Shown: positions 41,335 to 51,751 of the stretch, in pieces | How positions within the stretch are numbered: position 1 is the stretch's first letter | How the letters are laid out: each line of letters opens with the position of its first letter | Translations under genes and position numbers: made by a program | NCBI RefSeq assembly: GCF_905404315.1 | Contig: NC_066282.1 | Coordinates: forward strand, 12,672,501-12,736,500 | DNA length: 64,000 nt | DNA from: Leptidea sinapis | Lineage: Eukaryota > Arthropoda > Insecta > Lepidoptera > Pieridae | Direction: 5' to 3' | The notes under the pieces: generated by a model | Told to the model about the DNA's origin: nothing | Seen by the model: only the letters and a program-made list of their open reading frames with translations | Databases searched by the model: none

Positions 41335-41600
41335 AGTCTGATAGCGGATCGGCAAAAGTGTGCATAAAGACAATGTTAGCACACTTTTTTCTTAGTAGTC
41401 TGATAACTGTGACTGCCCGAATTGTGTTCTAAATTCAACATACGTCACCTGAACTAAATAAATGTTTTACATCGCTGGCTAAAGAGCCAAAGACCAAGAA
41501 TATTTTCAACAACTGGAGTATATGCAGCAATGTATAGATATAGCAATCGAAGCTTATTATGTTGTAATTTATGGCATGTTCCATATTAATTCAGCTTTGT
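41335..41600. repeat. Dispersed repeat R-A, copy 3
   Basis: ATAAAGACAATGTTAGCACA, AATGTTTTACATCGCTGGCT, GCAGCAATGTATAGATATAG and GAAGCTTATTATGTTGTAAT match 3.3 kb. Confidence 0.6.
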
Positions 41601-41635
41601 ATAACGAAATTATAATAGTCAATACGAATAAATTT

Positions 41636-41830
41636 TTTTTTTTGATGATAAAAACGGTTTTGGAGCGATTTTTCAGACTTACTTTCATCTAATGATAAAA
41701 AGTGGTGAGACAAACAAGACACCCACCTGATAGTGGGTGATCCACCAGACTATTACAATGCATTGTCGCTCAGAAATCATAATTAAACTTCAGTATGAGC
41801 ATAGCTACTGTGCTCGTCACTTTGATCCAT
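41636..41830 (-). repeat. Possible distant SINE-A relative
   Basis: T run, GATGATAAAAACGG, CTATTACAATGCATTGTCGC, TCAGAA and GTGCTCGTCACTTTGA follow the antisense SINE-A order (TTACAATGCA.TG..GCTCAG..GCTCGTCACCTTGA) but with large differences. Confidence 0.35.
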
Positions 41831-41869
41831 TTTCATTGCCTTAAATTACTATTAATTATAATTACATAA

Positions 41870-42034
41870 TTTGTTATGTTTTTAAAGTGATAACCCTCAC
41901 TTCTAGGAATAATACACAAATAAAATTATAAAACTAAATTGTATGAACTATGCGGGACTCGGACCCACGACCTCTCGCGTTCCGTGCGAGTGCTCTTCCA
42001 ACTGAGCTAACCGTTCGAGTGACGTATCGTCATA
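41870..42034 (-). repeat. SINE-B copy 4
   Basis: Antisense body (TTATGTTTTTAAAGTGATAA, CCTCACTTCTAGGAATAATA) and tRNA-like head (GCGGGACTCGGACCCACGAC, AACTGAGCTAACCGTTCGAG). The head has mutated stems. Confidence 0.75.
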
Positions 42035-42070
42035 AAATCTTGTATGCTTCGTTACAACAAAGTACTTTTT

Positions 42071-42156
42071 ACACATTACTGCTTGACGGCAGAAATAGGC
42101 GCCGTTGTGGTACCAATAACCTAGCCGGCATCCTGTGCAAAGGAGCCTCCCACTGG
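42071..42156 (-). mobile_element. SINE-A copy 7, 5' fragment
   Basis: Antisense ACATTACTGCTTGACGGCAG, AAATAGGCGCCGTTGTGGTA, GGAGCCTCCCACTGG. It lies ~40 bp from SINE-B copy 4. Confidence 0.8.
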
Positions 42157-42501
42157 TAAAACAGTTGCGCCAATGTAGCAATAACAAAATAAAATATTGT
42201 TTTTGGAAACTTTAATAAATCATAAATTCCCGATACTTTTGACTGACTGTAGATAGAAATAGTTATTGAAACATGACTTCCATTCACAATAAATACAGGC
42301 ATAGATTAAACGAAGCCTGAATTGTAATCATGTTATATAGGGAGTTTATTCTATTAAGGTTAGTCGCGCTTTCCCTCCCGTGTAGCGTAAAATGTAACTT
42401 ATAGAGCGAAAATACTGTATCAATAAAATATAGGAATTATCTACTATTATTGCTACTTTTTTAATGGTAGTATTTTCTTTGATTAACGCGAGTGTTACAC
42501 A

Positions 42502-42553
42502 TTTAAATAAAACACTTTTAAAGAATTAAAACGCGTGTAATTGTAAAAACTAA
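42502..42553 (+). repeat. Left arm of an inverted pair
   Basis: TTAAATAAAACACTTTTAAA and TTAAAACGCGTGTAATTGTA are the complement of 43123-43173. The arms flank the RTE-like fragment. Confidence 0.7.
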
Positions 42554-42980
42554 GTTCAAAAGCATAGAGAAAACAATAAGCACTTTGAAATGGAGATGGG
42601 TAGGCGACTTTATGAGGGACGAAACACCAAAATGGACTAGAGCAATAACCGAATGGTGCCCCAGAGGTGATAAGAGGAATAGAGGAAGACAGTTCATACG
42701 TTGGGAGAATGAACTGAAACAGATAAGAGGACCACAATGGACTAGAATAACAAGGAACCGGAAAGAATGGAAAACCTTGGAGGAGGCCTTTGTCGAAGGA
42801 CAAACAGTTAACAGAAAGAGGACACAGACAGTTTAAAAGTTACTGCAAATAATTATGTTAATAATATAGTTATGTAAGATAAGTTAATTAATTAAAATGT
42901 TTCATAGTATGTGTATTAGCTAGAAAGTAATTTTTTGTTTTGTTAACTGTAATAAAGGCTTTATTATTATTATTATTGTA
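42540..42980 (+). pseudogene. RTE-like LINE C-terminus with TTA-repeat tail, another family
   Basis: The frame reads STLKWRWVGDFMRDETPKWT, RAITEWCPRGDKRNRGR, FIRWENELKQIRGPQWTRIT, RNRKEWKTLEEAFVEGQ and ends at a TAA at about 42835. The WRW.G......W......W.P...R..GR...RW..(E/D)L motif chain, then R..W..LEEAFV, is the RTE ORF2 end. The 3' UTR ends TAATAAAGGC and then a TTA microsatellite (42960-42977), typical of RTE 3' ends. The reading frame is uninterrupted here, so this copy may be younger than the other RTE pieces. Confidence 0.8.
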
Positions 42981-43039
42981 ACTGTGTTTGAACATTACAG
43001 GTTTGCCTAAAAGTTAAATTTTTTTATTTTTATTTTAGT

Positions 43040-43173
43040 GAACCCGACTTTCAAGACCTTTCCAGATCTCGTTTTCAGTCCTCCTGAAACTTTTACGCTA
43101 AAATCTAATTAAAAAAAAAAACAGTTACAATTACACGCGTTTTATTCCTTTAAAAGTATTTTATTCAAATACT
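43040..43173 (-). repeat. Right arm and extension of the inverted pair
   Basis: Complement of 42502-42553 at its right end (TTACAATTACACGCGTTTTA). The rest (CTTTCCAGATCTCGTTTTCA, GTCCTCCTGAAACTTTTACG) is shared with 16.2-16.33 kb in opposite orientation. Confidence 0.6.
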
Positions 43174-43174
43174 T

Positions 43175-44500
43175 GAATGTTATCAACTAATAATGCTTTG
43201 CAGTTTTGGTCCGTTAGGTACTTACGATTCAAAATATTGATAACTTAACATTATTAGGAATACGTCTGTTATTTTGTGCTAGTATTATTACGTATGTTAA
43301 AATTACTATTTAAAAGTTATATGTCTATGTATGTATTGGTGATTGAGGGCTCTCTTAAATCGATACTCAAAATTTCAACATGTTGTGTTTTTCTTCCAGC
43401 ATGAATATGCTGTTATTGAAGTTATACTTCTTTAGGCGAGTTATGAAAAAATCATGAAAATGAAATTTTAAGATGCGTACATCACTTTAACACAATAGTA
43501 ACAGGATGAAGTTGGTTCCTAAAATTTTCTGACGTTTGCGACATTCGTTTTTTTTTTGGCTTCTTCGTCCATTATTAGGATAGGCAAAGGGTTCAAGCCC
43601 GTACAGCCGTATTCGTTATTTAATTGCAAGATATTTAAAATATTGTTCTTTCTACAAACGTGTATTATAGCACGAGGAAAAAAAATTAAGGACTTTTTCA
43701 TTGTTAGGCCAAAGAAGTATAACTTTTTGCGTGCACACATATGTACACTCACAATTTTTTATTATTTTCCGTAATATCAAAGTCGCAGATTATGCTGAAG
43801 TACAATGAAATACCAAAAACAGTCTCAGTTTCTACAAATTACCTACAACTCCGTCAAAGTAGAACATTGTATTTCCGTATATATTTATAGATCCAGTTCA
43901 TCCTTAAAACATCTTGAGTGATGTTTCTAACGAACATCACTATTTAGTCGTGACAAAATCAACCCACTTCGAGTTCCTTCGAACTCGCACATTTAAAATA
44001 ACATATCGCTTTAAACACCGAATGACAGATGACACATTTCAACATTTTTCAACTTGTCTTTTGTAGAATACACTCGTTTGGTTCAATTTTATTTTCAGTT
44101 TGTTTAAAATATTTTGTTGCGGCTACAAGCGATTTTAAGCATTAATATTTTGCAATAGGTGCTAAATCTGTATATATTAGTAAAATAAAACAATTTGTCA
44201 TTGAAAGACAGTTGAGTTTAATGATGACCGACAATATATGTGTTTTTCTGGCAGATACTAATGTAACTATTATAGGTTAGATACTTTAAGTGACCTGGTT
44301 ACAATGGTTGGCTGCATTTGAATATCTCAATCGCTTGCTAATTGCTTATGATATTAAGAGCCTACCTTTCCATACAAACGACGATTCTCGACTCTTCTAT
44401 GATTGGTTTTTAACCTTGGATGGGAAAAATTATGTAAATATTCGGGACTAATGTAGTCTAAAGCCATCGGAAATGTAATAAAAGGTTTTATAATATTATC
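43175..44500. other. Long stretch without recognisable feature
   Basis: 1.3 kb of AT-rich DNA. Two overlapping opposite frames near 43.52-43.77 kb mirror each other and show no family motif. I see no repeat that I can match. Confidence 0.4.
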
Positions 44501-44501
44501 A

Positions 44502-44810
44502 TCTAATATATAACATTCTCGTGTCATGGTGTTAAACTTTGAACTCCTCCGAAACGGCTTGACCGATTCTCATGAAATTTTGAGTGCATATTGGGTAGGT
44601 CTGAGACATCGGACAACATCTATTTTTCATCCCCCTAAATGTTAAAGGTGGTCCACACGACTTTTTTTTTTTTCTTTAATTTGTTTGATTATGAGTCATT
44701 AAAAAATACACACAACTTCAAAATTTTCACCTATCTACGACCAACAGTTACTTTTGTATCGCGATTTTAATATCGACGTTTTTGGGTTTTGCGTTTGCTG
44801 GGTCAGCTAG
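44502..44810 (+). mobile_element. Lep1-like non-autonomous Helitron copy 3
   Basis: A|TCTAATATATAACATTCTCG at the start; GCGTTTGCTGGGTCAGCTAG|T at the end; 309 bp, very close to copy 2. Confidence 0.88.
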
Positions 44811-44897
44811 TAATATTATAAAACCTTTTAAAATATATATTATCATAATAATATTGTATTTTTCCAAACAGCTTTTGATGCTTTATGCCAATTTTGA

Positions 44898-44955
44898 ACG
44901 CGATGGCATATGTCTATTTCTTAAGAATTTAAGAGATAGACATATGCCATCGCGT
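44898..44955. repeat. 58-bp near-perfect palindrome
   Basis: ACGCGATGGCATATGTCTAT is mirrored by ATAGACATATGCCATCGCGT, with a centre of TTCTTAAGAATTTAAGAG. It lies between two Helitrons, 9 bp before the second. Confidence 0.92.
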
Positions 44956-44964
44956 ACTATTCTA

Positions 44965-45381
44965 TCTTACTAATATTATAAATGCGAACGTTTGTATGAA
45001 TGTATGGATGTATGTTTGTTCACGCAATAACTACTGAATAGATTTTAATGACACTTTACAATAATATAGCTTATAATTAACTTAATTAACAAGCAAAAAA
45101 TAACACATAGAAATATCAAAAAAATTACTGAATCGCTAATAACTTGGGCAACGATGTAACAAAAGAGACATTCTTCCTTCATTTCTTTAGTACCGGGGCG
45201 TTCAATCAATCAGTCAATTATTTATTAGTTGAATGGTACGTACAGATGGATAATACACAATAAATATTCTGTTATAAACAAGATTCAATTCAAAAGATCG
45301 AGATACACATAGGTTAGATGCGGGCAAAGTATTATTGTTGCTTCATAGCGTCCACGCAGACGACGTCGCGGGCATCAGCTA
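44965..45381 (+). mobile_element. Non-autonomous Helitron copy 4, different subfamily
   Basis: A|TCTTACTAATATTATAAATG at the start, ACGCAATAACTACTGAATAG inside, and GACGTCGCGGGCATCAGCTAG|T at the end; 417 bp, no ORF. Confidence 0.8.
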
Positions 45382-45429
45382 GTAGACCTATAAAAGACAC
45401 ATAAATCCACCATACTTATTTTGTTATAT

Positions 45430-45672
45430 CTCAGGGCTTACACAGCGTTTTCGTGGAAAGCTCCCGGACCGCTTTTTTTCCGACATCTCCAAAAATATCA
45501 TTAATGAAAAAAAAGAAACTTAACAAATGATATACTAAAACCTTCCTCGAGAACAACTCTATACATTGGTGAAAACATCATGAAAATCGGTGTAGTAGTT
45601 TTTGAGCTCATCGTGAACAGACAAACAGACAGACGCAATGGACGACTTTTTATTTATATAGTTTTATAATAT
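45430..45672 (+). repeat. Dispersed lepidopteran repeat fragment
   Basis: GTGAAAACATCATGAAAATC, GGTGTAGTAGTTTTTGAGCT and a run of CAGA units before TTTTATTTATATAGTTTTAT. The class is uncertain. Confidence 0.4.
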
Positions 45673-46000
45673 GTAGTGATAAATCATTAGCCATCCACTA
45701 TAACCTAATAAGCTTCACGTATACTTTTGAATAATTCACATGTTGTAAATATGAATACTATTCAAACATAACTCAGTCATTAATGGAGGGATGTGTAGAA
45801 ATAATATTTATAGCCGTAATCAATCTAGACATTTAAACGCCATTAATATATTCACAGATAATTAATAAACATCTCATATTTCTTTCTAAATAGCATTGCT
45901 GTGATATTTAAACACTCAAAGGCGTTTAAACTTAATATTTGCTCTGTTAGCATGTGTGACTTAATTATTGTTTATTTCTTTGACCCTCTATAGTTTAAAC

Positions 46001-46199
46001 AATATGTTATGTTTTTAAAGTGATAAACCTCACTTCTAGGATTAATACACAAATAAAATTTGAAAAACAAAATTTTATGAACGATGCGGGACTCGAACCC
46101 ACGACCTCCGGCGTTCCGTGCCGGTGCTCTAACCAACTGAGCCAACCGTTCGAGTACCGCCTCGTTATTAAATTCTGTTTGCTTTGTTCAACTCTCAGG
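46001..46199 (-). repeat. SINE-B copy 5, best preserved
   Basis: Minus strand: leader TTGAACAAAGCAAACAGAAT, CGAGGCGGTACTCGAACGGT, A box GGCTCAGTTGGTTAG, stem-loop CCGGCACGGAACGCCGG, B box GGGTTCGAGTCCC, acceptor end ATCGTTC pairing with GAACGGT, body, and the tail ..ACATAACATATTGTTT. The cloverleaf is complete but position 33 is C, so I call it a SINE, not a tRNA gene. Confidence 0.82.
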
Positions 46200-46290
46200 T
46201 TGTGGCTTTTGTTTTTCAAATTTTATTTCTCTATAGTTTTAATAGATTATGTGACAACTTATTAACATAATCTTAAATCATTTACCATCA

Positions 46291-46786
46291 TGTCTAGATA
46301 GATTGTGACAATTGTCAAACAACAAAATCTCTATTTTGCCAGTGGGGGGCTCGTTTGCACAGGATGCCGGCTAGATTATGGGTACCAAAACGGCTGCTAT
46401 ATCTGCCTTGAAGCAGTAATGTGTAAACTTTACTGTGTTTCGGTCTGAAGAGCGCCGTAGCCGGTGAGATTACTGGGCAAATGACTCTTAACATCTTATG
46501 ACTCAAGATGATGTGCGCAATTGTAGTGCCACTCAGAATTATTGGGCTTTTCAAGTTTCCTGTTTGGCACTGCATTGTAATGGGCAGGGCGTATCAATTA
46601 CCATCAGCTGAACGTTCTGCTCGTCTCGTCCCGTATTTTCATTAAAAAAAAAATAGCAATGCACACTAACACAAAGTGGCATCGACAAATCGAGAGTGTA
46701 AGACGTAGCTTGTCACACACACTAAAGTAATAAACCTGACCTGTTTTCATCGGTTGTCTAGCAGCAAGAAGCTCTATCTAGACGTA
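46291..46786. mobile_element. MITE-2 copy 2, interrupted by SINE-A
   Basis: The left part (46291-46338) begins TGTCTAGATAGATTGTGACA; the right part (46654-46786) has GCACACTAACACAAAGTGGC and ends GCTCTATCTAGACGTA. SINE-A copy 8 lies between them. Confidence 0.7.
46339..46653 (+). mobile_element. SINE-A copy 8, full length
   Basis: CCAGTGGGGGGCTCGTTTGC at the 5' end, GCCGGCTAGATTATGGGTAC, GAAGCAGTAATGTGTAAACT, TTACTGTGTTTCGGTCTGAA, GATTACTGGGCAAATGACTC, CATTGTAATGGGCAGGGCGT, CAGCTGAACGTTCTGCTCGT, CTCGTCCCGTATTTTCATT and an A run. It is the reference copy for this family here. Confidence 0.9.
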
Positions 46787-46789
46787 TTA

Positions 46790-48122
46790 ATTATCTAAGA
46801 ATATGATAATTATAGTACATTAGAATTTACAAAGTTACAGAGACCAAAGTTGCATAACTTTAACTTTTTAATATCATTGATACATAATAAATAATATTCA
46901 ATAATTTTGTTCCCAACTTTTTATTCATGGTCATTTGAAATGATCATTGGTTTGTATACATTAATCTATCGGGACCTAAATTTATTGGTTTTGCACTGTT
47001 TCCGTAGAATATGAAGCGACTACTGTCTCTAGATATTTCTTAAGAGTTCCTAATACATTATTTTTTATACGTTATTTTCTTATACATTTTTGCTATAGTG
47101 CATTTGTCTAATTTTTTCAATCTGTGATTCAGATTTCGAGGGGTGAGGTCAATATTATGAGCTTCCATATAATACTAGTTAAAATTTACCAGAAACGAAT
47201 CAACTGTATTAATGTTAATGTAATTAATGTAAGATCTTTTGTGAGAATAAATTTTAAGCAATTCTCACCTCTCAACTGACCAATTTGAACGATGAACTAT
47301 CTGCTATCGCTAGACCAAAGCCAATCCCGAGTAGGTTATTTACGATACAAAGTTTCACAGGTACGATAGTTTAACGACAAAAACCAATTTTTATGGGTGC
47401 CAATGAAAACAGCACAATCGAAACATTTTTTTTTATTATAACTTTATGCCACTATTGTATGTATAAGATACCAAAGTTTTAGAAAGACAACGTCTTTGAA
47501 AACAGCATCATTCAGATCACATGTGAAGCGTCTTCAGCCTCGAGACAATAAGTATTCCTCGGAGCTCTTGAAGAGAATTCTACTCGTCAATTCACCATCA
47601 TCATCACAAAATGTTCATCAGTGATTAAGAAATTACGATACCTTTCGCCTAATTAACTTTCTCAATTTAAAATTGATCCACATATTTTTTGATACGCTTT
47701 AGCACTCTCCCTCTAACTTATGAAGGGTTTTGAGGATCAGAGTTTTATTAATTGTATATTTATACTCAACTTACTAGAGCATTTATTGTGATATATTAAT
47801 TATATTATGATGATTAAGGTCTTGTTTACAAAGGATATGCTTAAATATGATATACAATGTTAAGCAGTGTTGTTTGACGACATATTATTTTCTATCGAAC
47901 TATTTACGCGTAAATCCATTTCCATATTTCTTTCAGTTTCGAGTAGATAACATATCTATAACATATCCACAGATATAAAATACCACCCAACAGCATCCAT
48001 AGAATCATTTCACCACATACCGAAACGACTAAGTAAGATAGCTTGATTAAAGAAGTAAGAAACAATTAGACAGTGTTTGTCACTTACGCACTAAAGGGAC
48101 TGACAGGGTCTCCTTTCAGTAA
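46790..48122. other. Long stretch without recognisable feature
   Basis: 1.3 kb of AT-rich DNA. No coding character, no repeat that I can match. Confidence 0.4.
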
Positions 48123-48123
48123 T

Positions 48124-48300
48124 GTTAAGCATTCATTCTTATTCTATAAAATGTCATGGTTTATCGTGAATGCATTATACGAACGAAGGTTACTTAAATT
48201 AATTTTATTTAAATCTTCAGACATCTCCTGTGAGACAATTAAATTTGATGTAATCACAATGTTTGATGATAAACTTGTCTACTGGAATCCCGAGTGAGTT
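48124..48300 (+). repeat. Segment shared with CR1 copy D region
   Basis: The frame reads FYKMSWFIVNALYERRLLKL, ILFKSSDISCETIKFD and ends KLVYWNPE with TGA at 48295-48297. Bases 48146-48262 recur at 33419-33538. TCTCCTTTCAG|TAATG precedes it, resembling a splice acceptor, but no partner exon is seen. Repeat or decayed gene exon; I cannot decide. Confidence 0.4.
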
Positions 48301-49080
48301 GGTAAAGTAATTGAGCAATTCATAAGGATTGTGACACAGACCTGGTGCTTCATCGTTCCACCATGACTAATAAGATGTTAATCCGCAAATAAAAGTCAAA
48401 TTGAAACAGAAGTGGGCCGCGTTGCCGTGTGGGTAGGGTAATGTCGATTTGTCTATGTCGGCGTCACTAAACTCGTCAGAAATAGATTAAGCGCTCTCGC
48501 CATCTAATGGTACCTCATTTGTTTGGCTCTAAGAGAAAAATTACTCTTAAAATCTAAGGAATCTTGTCAATGAGTTTCGTTTAACTCAATTTGAGCGCGC
48601 GGTATTGCAGCAAACATTTTTAAATTCACTCAACACTCTCAATTGTTCCGTAAATTGTTTTACCTTGTTTGTTGTTCACCTGAAAAAATGTAATTTGTAT
48701 GTTCAAGTACACGTTTTATTTTGAACGCTAAAGGGTTAGTCGGATCCGCATCGCATTGTATTCGAACTTTTATTTCTTTGAGTTAATCGAGTTTTCTCCT
48801 CAGATGTTATTAGGTTTTAATTAGTTTTGCTTTACTAGAGGTAACAATGAACTTTTGATAGTGGTATTAAAGTGAGTTTATGTTTATTTCGTTCGTATAA
48901 AGTATATTGTAACGAGCCGTGGCGAAACATTGTACTTTGTTAAAAACTTATAATAGAATTAAGTGCCAACAAACAAAGGAATGTTAATGGATTGAATTTT
49001 CTCAATGAACAATTTGAAAATTAATATCTATAATATTCTTAATAGACTTCAAAAAAACTATTATAGCACAATAGATATTA
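48301..49080. other. No recognisable feature
   Basis: AT-rich spacer of ~780 bp. I see nothing that I can name. Confidence 0.4.
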
Positions 49081-49084
49081 ATTA

Positions 49085-49935
49085 TTCTTAATTTAGTTAC
49101 AATTATTGTTAATTTTGGAATCGGTGTCCTCCCGCCGCGGCACCACCCTCGCCTCTCGCCTTGTCACGTTGCGCGTGCGACACAAGCGCATCTCACCTAA
49201 AACCTTCCTACAACTATGTATATACAAACCTACCGTGGCTGACATCGACTTCAAAAAAAACATTAATTGTGAATAGAATTAGATTAATTAATTACATTGT
49301 ATAAAAATGCGCAATTATTTTTATACTTCCTAGTGCATATTATAACTATTGTTATGGATTAGATTTATTTTGAAGTTGTTGTTTTTTGTAATTTTTTGAG
49401 CGACTTCAAAAAAGGAGGAGGTTCTCAATTCGTCGGTGTCTGGTTTTTATGTTTGTTACCTCAAAACTTTCACCTGGGTGAACCGATTTTGATAATTGTT
49501 TTTTTATTTGAAAGCTGGTGCATACAAATTTTAGTAAGTGTACTTCAAATTCACAAAAAATAAAAAAATATTACCAATAAAACAACCGACTTCAAAAACA
49601 CTATTCCAAAACAATAGATATAATGTGCACTAAAAAGTAAGTAATTTCGTATTTTTATATAATCTAATTTATTAATCTAATTCTAGTTAGTACTAGAATT
49701 AGATTAGATTAGTTACAGGTGAAATGTGCTTGAGTCGTGAGGAAGCGAGAAGCGAGAGCGGGTCGCGGCGGAAGGACACCGTATCCCAAAAATAACAATA
49801 ATCGTAATTAGAATCAGATTAATTAATTATATTGTATAAAATACGCAATTATTTGTGTACTTTTTAGTACACATTATATCTATTGTTTTGGAATAGTGTT
49901 TTTGAAGTCGGTTGTTTTTTTGTTAAAAAAAATAT
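49085..49935. repeat. Inverted-repeat cluster of the GACTTCAAAAA family
   Basis: The GC-rich segment 49085-49195 (TCGGTGTCCTCCCGCCGCGG, CCTCGCCTCTCGCC) is the complement of 49713-49812 (GCGAGAAGCGAGAGCGGGTC, GCGGCGGAAGGACACCG). The AT-rich segment 49270-49390 is the complement of 49595-49710 and repeats directly at 49800-49925. Between them (49409-49560) lies a copy of ACTTCAAAAAAGGAGGAGGT, TCTCAATTCGTCGGTG, TTCACCTGGGTGAACCGATT. Confidence 0.7.
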
Positions 49936-50424
49936 ATATTTTTAGTGAATCTGAAGTATACAAATTAATAATTTGTCTAAATATGTATAGACAAAATTGT
50001 GCAATGCCGCAATGAACGTAAGGGCATTGCAATTTTGATTACAGATATTTAGAAAGTCTGCCACAGATCGCACCGTTACTGTAAGTCGTTAAGGAGTTCC
50101 ATTCATCCTCATATTTGACAACGACAATTACTTGACCATAACGACGTTACGGTAGGTGACTCAAATATCCGGCTAGCATAAAAAAGATCCGGCCGAGTAA
50201 CGAATTAGCTACTAAGATAATTGAAGAGTTGCGTTACTTTGTCATGGATCCCATTATCAGAACCAACCAAACTCTCATCAAACTACTTTTGAAGTATATC
50301 CTTTCCAACAGAAAAAGAATCATCAAAACAGGTTTGCGCAATATTGCGTTATTCGTCCATTTGTCGCCCATATACTTATAGCAAGAAATATATATATATT
50401 TGCATATAAGACTTTTATGATTTC
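49936..50424. other. Decayed parts of the GACTTCAAAAA repeat
   Basis: CTTTGTCATGGATCCCATTA, CTCTCATCAAACTACTTTTG and ATATCCTTTCCAACAGAAAA resemble other modules of the neighbouring repeat. The rest is unrecognised. Confidence 0.35.
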
Positions 50425-50605
50425 CTGATGGATGCCATTGTCAGATCTGGACCAAATTATAATGGAACTACGCGAAAAGCACCAGCTTTCAAACAAAAAA
50501 AAGGAGTTATCCAAATCGGTTCATCCAGTCGAAAGTTCTGAGGTTACATAAAAAAAATATTGACGAATTGAGAACCTCCTCATTTTTTGAAGTCGATTAA
50601 AAACT
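50425..50605 (-). repeat. GACTTCAAAAA repeat, antisense copy
   Basis: TTGACGAATTGAGAACCTCC, TTTTTTGAAGTCGAT, AGCACCAGCTTTCAAACAAA and GATGGATGCCATTGTCAGAT are the complement of the 49.4- and 51.75-kb copies. Confidence 0.65.
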
Positions 50606-50609
50606 AGAT

Positions 50610-51380
50610 TGATTTTTAACATCTAAGCTATCAACAAGGCTGTTGACGTTTTCTCTTTAAAACATCAATTCGTCAATAAAATTACTAATTATATAATTTT
50701 ATATCCAACAGCTTCCTGAAGTACTACTAAAAAGAGTCATTTGAAGCATAACTTTAAATTGAAGCTCATAAAAATCTCCACTATGAAACTCGTAAAACAC
50801 AAAAGACTATAACATGTTCCTACTATGTTGAAAATAATATGAGATCACACTTTAGTGCTTCGCGATTCGTATTCAGTGAACACTCGACTTAAATACAAAG
50901 AAATAAATTAAAATCTGTGCTGGAATGAAGCTCTAAAAGAAAACCGCTCAAGGCAGACGAGTTGGATCCAACAGGAGGAAAGAGAAGGCGTGAAAAACTA
51001 GAAGTAAGTTTAAAATACGCTGATTCTAAATTTAAAAGAATGGCTGCGCTACGTTACATGAAGTTTATGTTTTAATTCTTAGTCGCAGCTATTCCCAGAA
51101 ATTATCGCCCAACTTATATTACTTTTAAAACGACGGTTTCAACATTTTCCGGAACAATTGAGAGAATTTACATGCCGCTTGAAATTTTAAATTGTAAGGA
51201 ATATAATTATTTTATTGTGTCTTTTCGAATTTAGTGAAATGTCTAAATTTTTTTTAATTATAACGCTATTTTGTCTGTGTATTTGAAGTGAGAACGGTAT
51301 TAGGCGTAGAGCGCTTTTTATCTTTTGTGGATATTTTAAAAGTCTCATCTGTCACGCTTGCGTACCTAACACTTATAGAC
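50610..51380. other. No clear feature
   Basis: AT-rich spacer. Only TGAAGTGAGAACGGTATTAG near 51283 hints at a decayed MITE-1 end. Confidence 0.35.
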
Positions 51381-51521
51381 TTACCCCCTTATTCCTAATG
51401 GTCCGCTAACTTAAAACAGCCGCTAAGGAGTGTTTTTTCTCATTCTGACTTAGGTCAATAGAAGAAGACAGAGTGAGAATTAGCAATGCTTTAAGTTGGC
51501 AGACTATGAATAAGGGGGTTA
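51381..51521. mobile_element. MITE-4 with TTA target duplication
   Basis: A 135-bp element (51384-51518) begins CCCCCTTATTCCTAATGGTC and ends GACTATGAATAAGGGGG; the ends are inverted over ~35 bp with mismatches. TTA flanks both sides. A TTA duplication fits PIF/Harbinger-type MITEs; since TTAA follows on the right, a piggyBac origin is the alternative. Confidence 0.72.
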
Positions 51522-51751
51522 AATTATAGTAGCGTATATACGACCGTCAGGATGGACTGTCAAGTCCATTTGTGACCAATTTTGATTTGTCAATTTGGGC
51601 GTTAACTAGTGGTTAGTTAGTTTAATATTCGAATTATAATAACACAACATATAGAATAACACGTTCACTAAGGAGCTAACTCCAAACGTGGCTGACTATT
51701 TACAACTTGGAAGTCTAAATAGGTTACAGGAACAATATATTCACTTTTTAA

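Noticed and set aside
43519..43774. Overlapping opposite ORFs of ~75 codons
   Set aside because: They mirror one another over the same bases, and neither has a recognisable motif.
46083..46155. tRNA gene on the minus strand (complete cloverleaf)
   Set aside because: The base before the anticodon is C instead of U, no long variable arm fits the implied serine anticodon, and the same head occurs at least five times attached to a common body: a SINE.
48124..48300. Host exon preceded by a TCTCCTTTCAG acceptor
   Set aside because: No partner exon or other splice signal is seen and most of it recurs inside a CR1 ruin at 33.4 kb. Kept as a shared segment only.
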